64,000 nt of DNA from Bacteroidota bacterium (GCA_029558435.1 JAKQEZ010000252.1:1-64000); one strand, 5' to 3'; positions 34,441 to 43,721 are shown, numbered from the stretch's first letter. Numbers and translations: made by a program. The notes: generated by a model from the letters alone, not told the origin.

Positions 34441-35919
34441 TTATAAACTTTTTTCTACTTCTGCTGCTTTTACAAACAAGATGTTGTTTTCTAAATGGAT
34501 ATGTGTAAACAAATCATTTTCAAATTCTTGTAACATTGCAAAAAGCAATTTGTAACTTGTACAAGCATCTTCTGGAATAGTGTAATTTGCGCTCAATTCA
34601 CGGATTTTTTCCAGTGCTCTACCCACACTGTCGTGCTCTTTTTCGGTTTCAGCAACCATATCAGCAAAGCTTACATTTTTTTGGTAAGTAGAATATCCTT
34701 CTTTTGCACGAACGATTTCTTTGATAAGTGGAAACAATTTTTGCTCTTCATCTATCATGTGCTGACTCATTTCTGCATCTACTTGGTCAAACAAGCGTTT
34801 AATTTCGTGCAATTCTGGATGTCCACCACCATGCACTTGTGCCACTTTTGTTGCATATTTTACTATTTCTGGCAAGTATTTTCTAACGTATTTGTGGTGT
34901 TTGTTGACAATATAATCAGCCAAGAAATCCAAATCCCACTCAGTGTAGTTCATATCTGTTGATGTTACACCTGTTACAGGTTTTTGCAATTCTTGCTCCA
35001 CAATTGTTGGGTCTATACCTTTTTCAGCACAAACTTGGCGCACTGTTTTCTTTCCACCGCAACAAAAATCGATTCCAAATTTTTTGAAAACTTCTGCTTT
35101 GCGCAAATCTTTAGCTACAATTTCACCAATAGTTTCTGTTGTTTCAGTTCCTTTACGTGTCACGCGAATATCCCACCATTGTGGACCTTGTTGCAAATAT
35201 TCCCACGTAAATACATCTCCTCTTTCGCTCAACAATTGATAGTAAACAGGTTTTGGATCATGGTCGTTGTGAATTACCATGCTTTCGCCTGCTTGCAATG
35301 TATCAAATGTTTGGAAAATAGTTGGGTGTTTTAAACGAGGTTCTAAAGATGGAACGTCCACCACTTTTTCGTTATCGTTACCCACTGTTACGTTAGTTGC
35401 AACTACAGGTTTTTCTTCAACTTTTGCTGGAGCTTCACCATTTTTTGTAACACGAATGTCATACCATTGTGGACCTTGTTGTAAATATTCCCACGTAAAT
35501 GCTTCACCAAATAAATTGATTAATTGGTAATATACAGGTTTTGGATCGTGATCATTATGAATGATAAATGAATTTCCTGGACGTAAACTTTTAAACGTAT
35601 TGAAAATTGTTTCGTGTTTAAATTGAGGTTCAATAGCAGGAACGTTCAACACCAAATCTTTCTCTTCACCCTCATTGGTGTCTTCTGTTTTAGTAACACG
35701 AATGTCCCACCATTCTGGTCCAGCTTGTAGATAATCCCACGTAAAAACTTCACCAAAAATGTCAATTAATTGATAATAAACCGGCTTTGGATCGTGGTTG
35801 TTGTGGATAATAAAGCTTTCACCATTGTGTAAATTGTGAAATTCTTGAAATATCGTCTGATGTCTTAATCTTGGCTCTATTGATTGCACATCAATAATTG
35901 CTTCATTTAACTCTTGCAT
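34441..35919 (-). CDS. RIC/ScdA-type di-iron Fe-S repair protein with three N-terminal DUF2249 domains
   Basis: This 492-residue protein is about twice the length of normal RIC (YtfE/ScdA, about 220-240). Residues 8-78, 90-159 and 186-256 are three closely similar DUF2249 modules, each with HNxHDPKPVYYQL and a WDYLQ/WEYLQ and WxDIRVT strand. Residues about 265-320 are the ScdA N-terminal domain (FKKFGIDFCCGGKKTVRQVC, Cys286, Cys287). Residues about 335-485 are a hemerythrin-like di-iron domain with the expected histidines (NKHHKYVRK, GGHPELHE, QHMIDEEQ, EKEHDSVG, THIHLENN). RIC repairs Fe-S clusters damaged by nitric oxide and oxidants. A -7 box and a 24-bp palindrome precede it. Confidence 0.9.
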   Translation of the reverse strand: MQELNEAIIDVQSIEPRLRHQTIFQEFHNLHNGESFIIHNNHDPKPVYYQLIDIFGEVFTWDYLQAGPEWWDIRVTKTEDTNEGEEKDLVLNVPAIEPQFKHETIFNTFKSLRPGNSFIIHNDHDPKPVYYQLINLFGEAFTWEYLQQGPQWYDIRVTKNGEAPAKVEEKPVVATNVTVGNDNEKVVDVPSLEPRLKHPTIFQTFDTLQAGESMVIHNDHDPKPVYYQLLSERGDVFTWEYLQQGPQWWDIRVTRKGTETTETIGEIVAKDLRKAEVFKKFGIDFCCGGKKTVRQVCAEKGIDPTIVEQELQKPVTGVTSTDMNYTEWDLDFLADYIVNKHHKYVRKYLPEIVKYATKVAQVHGGGHPELHEIKRLFDQVDAEMSQHMIDEEQKLFPLIKEIVRAKEGYSTYQKNVSFADMVAETEKEHDSVGRALEKIRELSANYTIPEDACTSYKLLFAMLQEFENDLFTHIHLENNILFVKAAEVEKSL

Positions 35920-35942
35920 AAATCTAAATTTAAAATCTTGTG

Positions 35943-35950
35943 CAAATATA
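35943..35950 (-). promoter_or_regulatory. -7 promoter box of the RIC gene
   Basis: The minus strand reads TATATTTG, a perfect -7 box, 23 bp before the ATG. Predicted leader is about 19 nt. Its -33 region is covered by the palindrome at 35965-35988. Confidence 0.65.
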
Positions 35951-35964
35951 AGTAAAATTTAATA

Positions 35965-35988
35965 ATAAAAGTATTAAAGTACTTTTAT
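35965..35988. promoter_or_regulatory. 24-bp palindrome, operator candidate for the Rrf2 regulator
   Basis: ATAAAAGTA (35965-35973) and TACTTTTAT (35980-35988) are perfect 9-bp inverted arms around 6 bp. Length and AT-rich symmetry resemble NsrR/IscR-type operators. It sits over the -33 region of the RIC promoter, where a bound repressor would block polymerase. The link to the Rrf2 protein at 31469 is inferred. Confidence 0.6.
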
Positions 35989-36051
35989 ACATAAAATATT
36001 TTTTTGTCCATCAAAATCAATTGGTTTTAGCAGTAAGATTTAAAAAATCAG

Positions 36052-36059
36052 TAATTTTG
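36052..36059 (+). promoter_or_regulatory. -7 promoter box of mnmA (predicted leaderless transcript)
   Basis: TAATTTTG is a perfect -7 box ending 4 bp before the ATG at 36064. With the 5-nt spacing seen at rnpB the transcript would begin on the A of the start codon. Confidence 0.6.
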
Positions 36060-36063
36060 CAAC

Positions 36064-37242
36064 ATGAAAAGAGTAGTTGTTGGACTTTCTGGTGGTGTTG
36101 ATTCAAGTGTTACTGCACATTTATTGATTCAGCAAGGATATGAAGTGATTGGAATGTTTATGCGCAATTGGCACGACGAATCCGTGACCTTAGAAGATGA
36201 ATGTCCGTGGATTGATGATTCCAACGATGCTTTGTTAGTGGCACAGCATTTAGGTATTCCGTTTCAGGTTATCGACCTAAGTAAAGAATACAAAGAACGC
36301 ATTGTTGACTACATGTTTAGCGAATACGAAGCAGGTAGAACACCAAATCCGGATGTGTTGTGCAACCGTGAAATAAAATTTGATGTTTTTCTAAAAGCAG
36401 CCTTAGATTTGGGTGCAGATTATGTTGCTACTGGACATTATTGCCGTAAAATTCAGCACGATGATGGAAGTTTTGGCTTGTTGGCAGGAAAGGATAACAA
36501 TAAAGACCAATCTTATTTTTTGTGTCAGCTCACTCAAGAACAATTAGCCAAAGCATTGTTTCCAATTGGTGAATTGCAAAAATCGGAAGTGCGTGCCATT
36601 GCAACAGAAATTGGATTGGTAACAGCCGATAAAAAAGACTCGCAAGGCTTATGTTTTGTGGGTAAAATCAGTTTGCCGGTGTTTTTACAGCAACAATTGG
36701 CACAAAAACAAGGCAATGTTATAGAAATTCCAGCCGATTTTCCACCATTTTCAGCCTATCATCAATTAGCACATACAGAAGAAAACTTGGTGGCACTCAC
36801 AACGCCATTTACTTTCCAAGAAAGTGATGGTTTAAAAGTGTGTGAACACATTGGAGCACATTACTACACCATTGGGCAGCGCAAAGGATTGCACATTGGT
36901 GGGCGCCCGCATCCATCTTTTGTGATTGGCATTGATACCAAAACCAACACCGTTTATACGGGGCAAGAGGAAACCCATCCAGGGTTGAACCGTGCAGCTT
37001 TGTTCATCAACAACGATGAAATTAGTTATATCAACAAAAAATATGCATTACAAGACGGTGAATCGTTGAATTGCAAGGTACGCATTCGTTATCGTCAGCC
37101 GTTGCAAGCAGCCACGTTGTATAAAAAACCAGAGGGAATGTATATTTTGTTTGAGGAATTGCAAAAAGGCATCACACCGGGGCAATTTGCCGCATTTTAT
37201 TTGGGTGAAGAATTGATTGGTTCGGGAACTATCCAACAATAA
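36064..37242 (+). CDS. mnmA: tRNA 2-thiouridine(34) synthase MnmA
   Basis: This 392-residue protein is full length. The PP-loop SGGVDSS is at residues 9-15, which fixes the start codon. The catalytic cysteines are in [10 protein letters not shown] (Cys100) and GLCFVGK (about Cys197). [16 protein letters not shown] and [10 protein letters not shown] are further family motifs. The enzyme thiolates U34 of Lys, Glu and Gln tRNAs, using persulfide sulfur. Between CEH and YYTIGQRKG it carries an insertion of about 35 residues (near [20 protein letters not shown]) seen in some Bacteroidota MnmA. It ends at a bidirectional terminator shared with rplT. Confidence 0.95.
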   Translation: MKRVVVGLSGGVDSSVTAHLLIQQGYEVIGMFMRNWHDESVTLEDECPWIDDSNDALLVAQHLGIPFQVIDLSKEYKERIVDYMFSEYEAGRTPNPDVLCNREIKFDVFLKAALDLGADYVATGHYCRKIQHDDGSFGLLAGKDNNKDQSYFLCQLTQEQLAKALFPIGELQKSEVRAIATEIGLVTADKKDSQGLCFVGKISLPVFLQQQLAQKQGNVIEIPADFPPFSAYHQLAHTEENLVALTTPFTFQESDGLKVCEHIGAHYYTIGQRKGLHIGGRPHPSFVIGIDTKTNTVYTGQEETHPGLNRAALFINNDEISYINKKYALQDGESLNCKVRIRYRQPLQAATLYKKPEGMYILFEELQKGITPGQFAAFYLGEELIGSGTIQQ

Positions 37243-37273
37243 AAAAATCCCTCCCAAAATGGGAAGGATTTTT
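37242..37273. terminator. Bidirectional terminator between mnmA and rplT
   Basis: AAAAAATCC-CTCCC and GGGA-AGGATTTTT form an interrupted stem (37242-37254 with 37260-37273), flanked by A and T runs. It can stop mnmA on the plus strand and the thrS operon on the minus strand. Confidence 0.8.
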
Positions 37274-37295
37274 ACTATATAGAGAAAATTATTAC

Positions 37296-37643
37296 TTATT
37301 TCTTAACTGCGTTAACAACAGCTTTGAAAGCTTCTGGGTTGTTCATCGCTAAATCTGCAAGAACTTTACGGTTCAATTCGATTCCACTTTTGTGAACTGC
37401 ACCCATGAATTGAGAATAGCTCATTCCATTCATACGAGCACCCGCGTTGATACGAGCAATCCACAATGAACGGAAGTTTCTTTTCTTTTGTTTACGTCCT
37501 TCGTATGCATATCCCAACCCTTTTTCAACGGCGTTTTTTGCAACTGTCCAAACGTTTTTTCTACGTCCAAAGTAACCTTTGGCAAGCTTCAACACATTCT
37601 TACGACGTGCTCTTGAAGCAACATGATTTACTGATCTTGGCAT
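37296..37643 (-). CDS. rplT: 50S ribosomal protein L20
   Basis: This 115-residue protein is a canonical L20: [20 protein letters not shown] then [20 protein letters not shown] and [20 protein letters not shown]. It binds 23S rRNA early in assembly of the large subunit. It is the last gene of thrS-infC-rpmI-rplT and is followed by the terminator shared with mnmA. The 91 bp between rpmI and rplT could hold a regulatory leader, but I see no convincing structure. Confidence 0.97.
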   Translation of the reverse strand: MPRSVNHVASRARRKNVLKLAKGYFGRRKNVWTVAKNAVEKGLGYAYEGRKQKKRNFRSLWIARINAGARMNGMSYSQFMGAVHKSGIELNRKVLADLAMNNPEAFKAVVNAVKK

Positions 37644-37734
37644 AATCTTTAATTTTTTTGATAAGGAGTGCGCTATTGTTGCAAACGACTTAGTTACTCA
37701 TTACCGGGTTAAACAATTAATAAACCTGGGATGC

Positions 37735-37932
37735 TTATTTCAATCCCAATTGTAATTTAATGTTTGACTCATCAGCAGTGTGTACTAACCCTGCGTGTGT
37801 CAAATTACGCTTTCTTTTTGTCGACTTCTTAGTCAAGATGTGACTTTTGAATGCGTGCTTTCTTTTAATTTTACCGCTTCCAGTGATAGAAAATCTTTTC
37901 TTTGCACTAGATTTAGTCTTCATTTTTGGCAT
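37735..37932 (-). CDS. rpmI: 50S ribosomal protein L35
   Basis: This 65-residue protein is canonical L35 ([20 protein letters not shown] then [20 protein letters not shown]). It is the third gene of the thrS-infC-rpmI-rplT operon, with 84 bp to infC. Confidence 0.97.
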   Translation of the reverse strand: MPKMKTKSSAKKRFSITGSGKIKRKHAFKSHILTKKSTKRKRNLTHAGLVHTADESNIKLQLGLK

Positions 37933-38016
37933 CTCTCTTCAATTTTTAAAGTTACCTCTATATAGCTTCTTTTACAGTTATTTGTGTTTTACGACAACTA
38001 ATCTGTGAATGTCTAT

Positions 38017-38568
38017 TTACTTTTTCTTTGGGTTCAACATAATTGTCATACGTTTACCTTCCAATTTTGGCATTTGCTCTAAAGCGCCTACTTCTGCCAA
38101 TTCTTGTGCAAACTTCAACAATAATATTTCCCCTCTATCTTTGAACACAATCGTACGCCCTCTAAAGAATACATAAGCTTTTACCTTACTTCCTTCTTCC
38201 AAGAATTTTTTGGCGTGTCCTAATTTAAAGTTAAAATCATGATCGTCTGTGTTCGGACCAAAACGAATTTCCTTAATTGTAATTTTCGTTTGTTTTGCTT
38301 TTAACTCTTTTTGTTTTTTCTTTTGGTTGTATAAGAACTTACGATAGTCCATGAGTTTACAAACAGGCGGAACAGCATTAGGCGAAATTTCTACTAAATC
38401 TAATTCTGCTTCTTCTGCTAATACCAAAGCTTCTCTAACGGTCATTACCTTCGGTTCTTCGCCCTCCATTACCAAACGGATTTGTGGCGCCGTTATTCTT
38501 TCGTTAATTCTGTGTTCGTCTTGTTGTTGATCTTTACGAACAGGTTTTCCTCCTTTTAATTTACTCAT
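38017..38568 (-). CDS. infC: Translation initiation factor IF-3
   Basis: This 183-residue protein has both IF-3 domains. The N-terminal domain contains [32 protein letters not shown] and [14 protein letters not shown]. The C-terminal domain contains [20 protein letters not shown] and [13 protein letters not shown]. It starts with ATG 9 bp after thrS, rather than with the rare AUU used in E. coli. The start-codon-based autoregulation known from E. coli is therefore not expected here. It prevents premature subunit joining and proofreads the initiator tRNA. Confidence 0.96.
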   Translation of the reverse strand: MSKLKGGKPVRKDQQQDEHRINERITAPQIRLVMEGEEPKVMTVREALVLAEEAELDLVEISPNAVPPVCKLMDYRKFLYNQKKKQKELKAKQTKITIKEIRFGPNTDDHDFNFKLGHAKKFLEEGSKVKAYVFFRGRTIVFKDRGEILLLKFAQELAEVGALEQMPKLEGKRMTIMLNPKKK

Positions 38569-38577
38569 TCAATTAAA

Positions 38578-40521
38578 CTATACGTTAAATACAAGTTCTT
38601 TTTCTACCAGTTTTTCTATTAAATTTTTAAATTCATCTGCACTCATTGCTCCCAAATCTCCTTCAAATCGCTGACGAACAGAAACTTGATTGTTTTGTTC
38701 CTCTTGCTCTCCAACTATTAACATAAATGGGATTTTATTGAGCTCTGCCTCACGTATTTTCTTCCCGATTTTCTCATTTCGGTCGTCTACGGAACCGCGA
38801 ATATCGGAATTATTTAGATATTGTGAAACTTTTTCTGCATACTCGTTGTATTTTTCTGATATTGGAAGTACGATAAATTGGCTTCCTGTCAACCACAATG
38901 GGAAATCTCCAGCACAGTGCTCAAGTAACACAGCCACAAAACGTTCCATCGAACCAAACGGTGCGCGGTGCAACATTACTGGACGGTGTTTTTGATTGTC
39001 TGCCCCAATGTATTCCAACTCAAAACGCTCCGGTAAATTGTAGTCCACTTGAATCGTTCCAAGTTGCCATTCTCTACCCAATGCATCTTGCACCATGAAA
39101 TCCAATTTTGGACCATAGAAAGCTGCTTCACCATATTCAACCACGGTTGGCAATCCTTTTTCAGATGCTGCCTCAATGATGGCACGTTCTGCTTTCTCCC
39201 AATTCTCATCACTTCCAATGTATTTAGAAGGATTTTCTGGGTCGCGCAATGAAATTTGTGCCTTGTAATTAGTAAACGATAATGTCTTGAAAATGTACAA
39301 TACCAAGTCAATTACTTTTTTGAACTCGTCTTTTACTTGGTCTTGCGTACAGAAAATATGAGCATCGTCTTGTGTAAACCCACGTACACGTGTCAACCCG
39401 TGCAACTCACCCGATTGCTCGTAGCGATATACCGTTCCAAATTCAGCAAAACGAGTAGGCAATTCTTTGTATGAACGTGGTCTTGATTTAAAAATCTCGC
39501 AGTGGTGCGGACAGTTCATTGGTTTTAGCAAAAACTCCTCGTTAACATCTGGTGTTCTAATCGGTTGAAACGAATCGGCACCATATTTTGCATAGTGGCC
39601 AGAAGTTACATACAAATCTTTATTTCCAATGTGCGGCGTAATAACTTGTAAATAACCCGATTGTTTTTGTGCACGTTTCAAGAAGTTTTCCAAACGCTCA
39701 CGCAATGCAGCACCTTTAGGTAACCACAAAGGCAAACCTTGACCAACAGTTTGAGAGAAAGTAAATAATTCTAATTCTTTCCCCAATTTACGGTGGTCGC
39801 GGCGTTTTGCTTCTTCAACTCTTTCTAAATATTCTTCTAATTCTTGCGCTTTCGGGAAAGTAATTCCGTAAATACGCGTTAATTGTTTGTTCTTTTCGTC
39901 ACCTCTCCAATATGCACCTGCAATAGATGTTAGTTTAACAGCCTTGATAAATCCTGTATTGGGAATGTGTGGTCCACGACACAAATCAGTAAAGTTTCCT
40001 TGCGTATAAAAAGTGATGTTACCATCCTCTAATCCCTCAATTAATTCTAATTTGTAAGGATCTTGTTTTTCTGTAAAATAGGCAATTGCGTCTGCTTTTG
40101 AAACTTCTTTTCGTACGAAAGGACTTTTCAATTTTGCCAATTCCTTCATTTTTTGTTCGATTTTTTCTAAATCTTTTTCTTGGATGGTGTAATCCATGAA
40201 ATCAACATCGTAGTAAAAACCGTTGGCAACAGGCGGTCCAATTGCTAATTTAATTCCCGGATAATAAAACTCCAATGCCTCAGCCATTAAGTGAGCCGAA
40301 GAGTGCCACATGGTTGATTTTCCATCGGTATCATTCCACGTCAGTAATTGCAAAGCAACATCAGTGGTAATAGCCGTATTGGCATCCACCACTTTATCGT
40401 TAATTTTAGCGGCAAGCACGTTTCTTGCTAACCCCTCAGAAATGCTCAAAGCAATATCCATTGGAGAAACACCGCTTTCATACTGTCTGACTGATCCGTC
40501 TGGAAGTGTAATGTTTATCAT
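38578..40521 (-). CDS. thrS: Threonyl-tRNA synthetase
   Basis: This 647-residue protein is full length with the domains in order: TGS (1-62), editing ([20 protein letters not shown] and [20 protein letters not shown]), class II catalytic core with motif 2 ([20 protein letters not shown] then [14 protein letters not shown]) and motif 3 ([11 protein letters not shown]), and the anticodon-binding domain at the C-terminus ([14 protein letters not shown]). The zinc ligand cysteine lies in [11 protein letters not shown]. It charges tRNA-Thr and edits mis-charged serine. It heads the operon with infC, rpmI and rplT. Confidence 0.97.
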   Translation of the reverse strand: MINITLPDGSVRQYESGVSPMDIALSISEGLARNVLAAKINDKVVDANTAITTDVALQLLTWNDTDGKSTMWHSSAHLMAEALEFYYPGIKLAIGPPVANGFYYDVDFMDYTIQEKDLEKIEQKMKELAKLKSPFVRKEVSKADAIAYFTEKQDPYKLELIEGLEDGNITFYTQGNFTDLCRGPHIPNTGFIKAVKLTSIAGAYWRGDEKNKQLTRIYGITFPKAQELEEYLERVEEAKRRDHRKLGKELELFTFSQTVGQGLPLWLPKGAALRERLENFLKRAQKQSGYLQVITPHIGNKDLYVTSGHYAKYGADSFQPIRTPDVNEEFLLKPMNCPHHCEIFKSRPRSYKELPTRFAEFGTVYRYEQSGELHGLTRVRGFTQDDAHIFCTQDQVKDEFKKVIDLVLYIFKTLSFTNYKAQISLRDPENPSKYIGSDENWEKAERAIIEAASEKGLPTVVEYGEAAFYGPKLDFMVQDALGREWQLGTIQVDYNLPERFELEYIGADNQKHRPVMLHRAPFGSMERFVAVLLEHCAGDFPLWLTGSQFIVLPISEKYNEYAEKVSQYLNNSDIRGSVDDRNEKIGKKIREAELNKIPFMLIVGEQEEQNNQVSVRQRFEGDLGAMSADEFKNLIEKLVEKELVFNV

Positions 40522-40555
40522 TGTGTTTTTCTATAAACGGTTAAAATTAAGATTG

Positions 40556-40563
40556 CAAAGATA
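40556..40563 (-). promoter_or_regulatory. -7 promoter box of the thrS operon
   Basis: The minus strand reads TATCTTTG, a perfect -7 box, 34 bp before the thrS ATG. Predicted leader about 30 nt, too short for a T-box or elaborate threonine leader. Confidence 0.6.
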
Positions 40564-40707
40564 AGAATATGTAATTGAATTATTGTAATATCATAGAATT
40601 ATTTGCAGTGTTTATGGTTAAGTTTTTATTGAAATTGTGGATGGTTTTGGATCAAGTGGATTTTTATTCATAGCAAACATCCCATCTTAACCTTTAGAAA
40701 ATTCTGC

Positions 40708-40715
40708 TATCTTTG
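40708..40715 (+). promoter_or_regulatory. -7 promoter box of the PhnA-like gene
   Basis: TATCTTTG, a perfect -7 box, 19 bp before the ATG at 40735. Predicted leader about 15 nt. No good -33 element. Confidence 0.55.
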
Positions 40716-40734
40716 TCCCAAAATTTAGTAGAAC

Positions 40735-41310
40735 ATGTTATTAAACCAACTTCAAGAAAGAGCCAATCACCAGTGTGAATTGTGTGCTTCAACCAACGAT
40801 TTAAGTGTATTTTTAGTAGCACCAAAAACAGATGAAACACTAGAAAATACCATTCTTGCTTGTTCAACTTGTGTAGAGCAAATCAACGATGAGAGTAAGA
40901 TGGATGTGAATCACTGGCGTTGTTTAAACGATAGCATGTGGAATGAAAATGCTGCTGTAAAAGTGGTGGTTTGGCGCATGTTGGATCGTTTAAGAGCTGA
41001 AGGTTGGCCTGTTGATTTGTTGGACATGATGTACATGGAAGAAGCTGATTTAAAATGGGCAAAAGAAAGTGCTCAAGCACCAACAGAAACAGCGGTTGTA
41101 CATAAAGATTCGAACGGTGTTGTGCTAGAAGCGGGTGACACAGTTGTGTTAATCAAAGATTTGCCTGTAAAAGGCTCTAGCTTGGTTGCAAAAAGAGGAA
41201 CAGCCGTGCGAAGAATTACGCTCGATAGAGATAATTCCAATTACATTGAAGGTAGAGTGGAAGGACAACAAATTGTTATTCTTACACAATACGTTAAAAA
41301 ATCATCGTAA
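40735..41310 (+). CDS. PhnA/YjdM-family zinc-ribbon protein
   Basis: This 191-residue protein has an N-terminal zinc ribbon with Cys14, Cys17, Cys43 and Cys46 (CELCASTNDL and ACSTC). The C-terminal PhnA domain (about 122-190) contains DSNGVVLEAGDTVVLIKDLP then VKGSSLVAKRGTAVRRI and GQQIVILTQYVKK. Despite the historical name, this family does not perform phosphonoacetate hydrolysis; its role remains unclear. It carries an extra middle segment (about 50-115) compared with the 110-residue E. coli protein. It is alone on its strand. Confidence 0.85.
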   Translation: MLLNQLQERANHQCELCASTNDLSVFLVAPKTDETLENTILACSTCVEQINDESKMDVNHWRCLNDSMWNENAAVKVVVWRMLDRLRAEGWPVDLLDMMYMEEADLKWAKESAQAPTETAVVHKDSNGVVLEAGDTVVLIKDLPVKGSSLVAKRGTAVRRITLDRDNSNYIEGRVEGQQIVILTQYVKKSS

Positions 41311-41320
41311 AAATATACGG

Positions 41321-42091
41321 TTAGTGCACTAATGCGTGTTCTTGCTTCATCAATTGATTGTTGAGCAATAATCCGCTATTGAGTAATTTGTGTACAAACG
41401 CATTGTTAGCATTGTCTTCCATGATGCGCAAGTGTTGGATGCGGTGACAATCCGTAGCTAAAAAACTAATAAGATTGTTGGAAATCAATAGTTCTGCTTG
41501 TTTTTTAATAGAAGGACCATAATGCCCTGCTAATGAATTATAGTTCAACTGTAGTTTTGCTCCCAATTCCACCATTTCTTGTGCAACTTTTGTTGAGCCA
41601 AGCCAATAAATGTAACGTTCAAAATGAGCAATGATGGGAGTATAGCCTGCAGCGCGTACTCCAAACACAAATTCACGCCAATTATCCATTTCAGCATGGA
41701 AAGAAAATTCCATCAAAACGTATTTGTTATCAATAGGTAACAATTCTTTTTTCTCGATGAGGTCTAAAAAATATTCATCACAGTAATATTCTGCAGCAGC
41801 TTCAATTTCAATGGTTAGTCCCAAATCTTTGGCTGTTTTTTGAACGTTTTTTAATCCTCCTAGTATAGTTTCTGGTGTATTTCTATAACAATCACTGTAA
41901 ACGTGCGGAGTAGTAATTACTTTTTTATAGCCCAATGATTCAAATTTAGCCAACATGGCTATGGTTTCATCCATGTTTTTGGCACCATCGTCAATGCCGG
42001 GAATCAAGTGGCTGTGCATGTCTACAACTAATTGACTAAAATCAATTGCTGGTAGTATTTGTTGTGGTTTGAAAATGCTGAGTAGTCCCAT
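41321..42091 (-). CDS. CpsB/YwqE-type PHP-domain tyrosine-protein phosphatase
   Basis: This 256-residue protein shows the PHP metal-binding start VVDMHSHLIPGIDDGAKNMD, then ITTPHVYSDCYRNTP, a glutamate in AAAEYYCDEYF, PIIAHFERYIYW and TDCHRIQHLR. These correspond to the three-metal site of the CpsB/YwqE manganese phosphatases that act on capsule-regulating tyrosine kinases. It lies 7 bp after rfbB on the same strand, which fits a role in polysaccharide production. No tyrosine kinase gene is within the window. Confidence 0.87.
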   Translation of the reverse strand: MGLLSIFKPQQILPAIDFSQLVVDMHSHLIPGIDDGAKNMDETIAMLAKFESLGYKKVITTPHVYSDCYRNTPETILGGLKNVQKTAKDLGLTIEIEAAAEYYCDEYFLDLIEKKELLPIDNKYVLMEFSFHAEMDNWREFVFGVRAAGYTPIIAHFERYIYWLGSTKVAQEMVELGAKLQLNYNSLAGHYGPSIKKQAELLISNNLISFLATDCHRIQHLRIMEDNANNAFVHKLLNSGLLLNNQLMKQEHALVH

Positions 42092-42098
42092 GTTTTTT

Positions 42099-43160
42099 TC
42101 AGTTATTGTACATTTTTTCGTAATAGTATTTATAATCTCCAGAAGTTATGTTGTTGATCCACTCTTGGTTATGGAGGTACCAATCAACTGTTTTTTCTAA
42201 TCCTTCTTCAAAAGTAATGGAGGGTTTCCACCCCAATTCAGTGGCTAACTTTGTAGCGTCTATTGCATAGCGTAAATCGTGTCCAGCTCTGTCTTTTACG
42301 TAAGTAATCAATTGTGCCGACTCACCTGGAGCACGGTTTAATTTTTTATCCAAGATTGTGCATAAATAGTTGACCAAGTCAATATTACGCCATTCGTTGA
42401 GTCCACCCACATTATAGGATTCGCCAATTTTTCCAGTATGAAAGATAACATCAATGGCACGTGCATGGTCTTCTACCCACAACCAATCGCGAACATTTTC
42501 ACCTTTTCCATAAACAGGCAATGGTTTTTTGTTAACGATGTTGTTAATCATCAAGGGAATTAATTTTTCAGGGAAATGATGACTTCCGTAGTTATTAGAA
42601 CAATTGGAAAGTTTTACCGGCAATCCGTAGGTGTGGTAAAACGCACTCACAAAATGATCGGATGCTGCTTTGGATGCTGAATACGGACTGCGAGGGTCGT
42701 ATGCCGTTGTTTCCTCAAAAAAACCGTCCTCGCCCAACGAACCATATACCTCGTCGGTTGAAACATGGTGAAAAACGTGGTTGGAAAAATCTGTCCAATA
42801 ATTTTTTGCTGTTTGAAGCAAATTAACAGTTCCCACAACGTTGGTTTGCACAAAATCCATCGGACCTTCAATTGAACGGTCAACATGTGATTCTGCTGCA
42901 AGGTGAATAACGTCTGAAATTTGATAAAGATCAAACACCAATTTCACATCGTCAGGTGAAACAATGTCGCCTTTGAAAAAAACATAATTTTCTTTGTTTT
43001 CAACATCTTTCAAATTACTTAAATTACCAGCATAGGTCAACTTGTCGAAGTTAACAATTCGATAATCTGGATATTTATTGACAAATAATCTAACTACGTG
43101 AGAACCAATAAAACCAGCTCCTCCGGTAATTAATATGTTTTTTTGAAAGGTCTTTTTCAA
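42099..43160 (-). CDS. rfbB: dTDP-glucose 4,6-dehydratase
   Basis: This 353-residue extended SDR has TGGAGFIGSHVVRLF, HLAAESHVDRSI, the active-site HVSTDEVYGSLG (Thr-Asp-Glu) and YSASKAASDH (YxxxK), all typical of RfbB. NCSNNYGSHHFPEKLIP and RDWLWVEDHARAI follow. It makes dTDP-4-keto-6-deoxyglucose, the precursor of rhamnose and related sugars. The frame begins with TTG (43158-43160), with an in-frame stop a few codons upstream and no ATG before the nucleotide-binding motif, so TTG is the likely start. It is followed by the CpsB-like gene. Confidence 0.93.
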   Translation of the reverse strand: MKKTFQKNILITGGAGFIGSHVVRLFVNKYPDYRIVNFDKLTYAGNLSNLKDVENKENYVFFKGDIVSPDDVKLVFDLYQISDVIHLAAESHVDRSIEGPMDFVQTNVVGTVNLLQTAKNYWTDFSNHVFHHVSTDEVYGSLGEDGFFEETTAYDPRSPYSASKAASDHFVSAFYHTYGLPVKLSNCSNNYGSHHFPEKLIPLMINNIVNKKPLPVYGKGENVRDWLWVEDHARAIDVIFHTGKIGESYNVGGLNEWRNIDLVNYLCTILDKKLNRAPGESAQLITYVKDRAGHDLRYAIDATKLATELGWKPSITFEEGLEKTVDWYLHNQEWINNITSGDYKYYYEKMYNN

Positions 43161-43286
43161 TTTAGTTATGTTTCAGTAATGAAACGCTAAGATAGTTTTT
43201 TTTATTGAATAGGCAATCAAAATTCTTCTAAAATATCGATAAAAATATTATTTTAGCACTTTCATTAACGTTAAAATAAAAATCCA

Positions 43287-43604
43287 ATGGAAGATCATAA
43301 CAATGACAATCAAATCAATATCGAATTAACAGATGATGTTGCTTCTGGCGTATATTCCAATCTTGCAATCATTACCCATTCTCCAGGAGAATTTGTGACA
43401 GATTTTATTCAATTAATGCCAGGATTGCCAAAAGGTAAAGTAAAATCGCGCATCATTATGACGCCTCAAAATGCTAAACGTTTATTGGGTGCATTGGCCG
43501 ATAATATTCAAAAATACGAGCAAGCATTTGGAGTTATTGAAGAAATTGAACCAAACAATGGTGTGGCACGCATGAATTTTGGTACACCCACAACAAAGGC
43601 ATAA
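43287..43604 (+). CDS. DUF3467 protein
   Basis: This 105-residue protein matches DUF3467: the core SGVYSNLAIITHSPGEFVTD then FIQLMPGLPKGKVKSRIIMT and PQNAKRLLGALADNI. It resembles a small alpha/beta fold found across Bacteroidota and some other bacteria, with no established function. It is divergent from rfbB across about 126 bp. Confidence 0.85.
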   Translation: MEDHNNDNQINIELTDDVASGVYSNLAIITHSPGEFVTDFIQLMPGLPKGKVKSRIIMTPQNAKRLLGALADNIQKYEQAFGVIEEIEPNNGVARMNFGTPTTKA

Positions 43605-43721
43605 TTTGTTTGGATAACCATTAAAACGCAATTTTTTACGGATTACTAAATAGCTGATACAGTTGATGGAAAGGTGAACATAAGTTGTTATCTTTACCTC
43701 AATAATTCAATGAATTTTAAT

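Noticed and set aside
37644..38016. Ribosomal-protein leader structure between infC, rpmI and rplT
   Set aside because: The gaps of 84 and 91 bp showed no convincing conserved hairpin that I could identify by eye.
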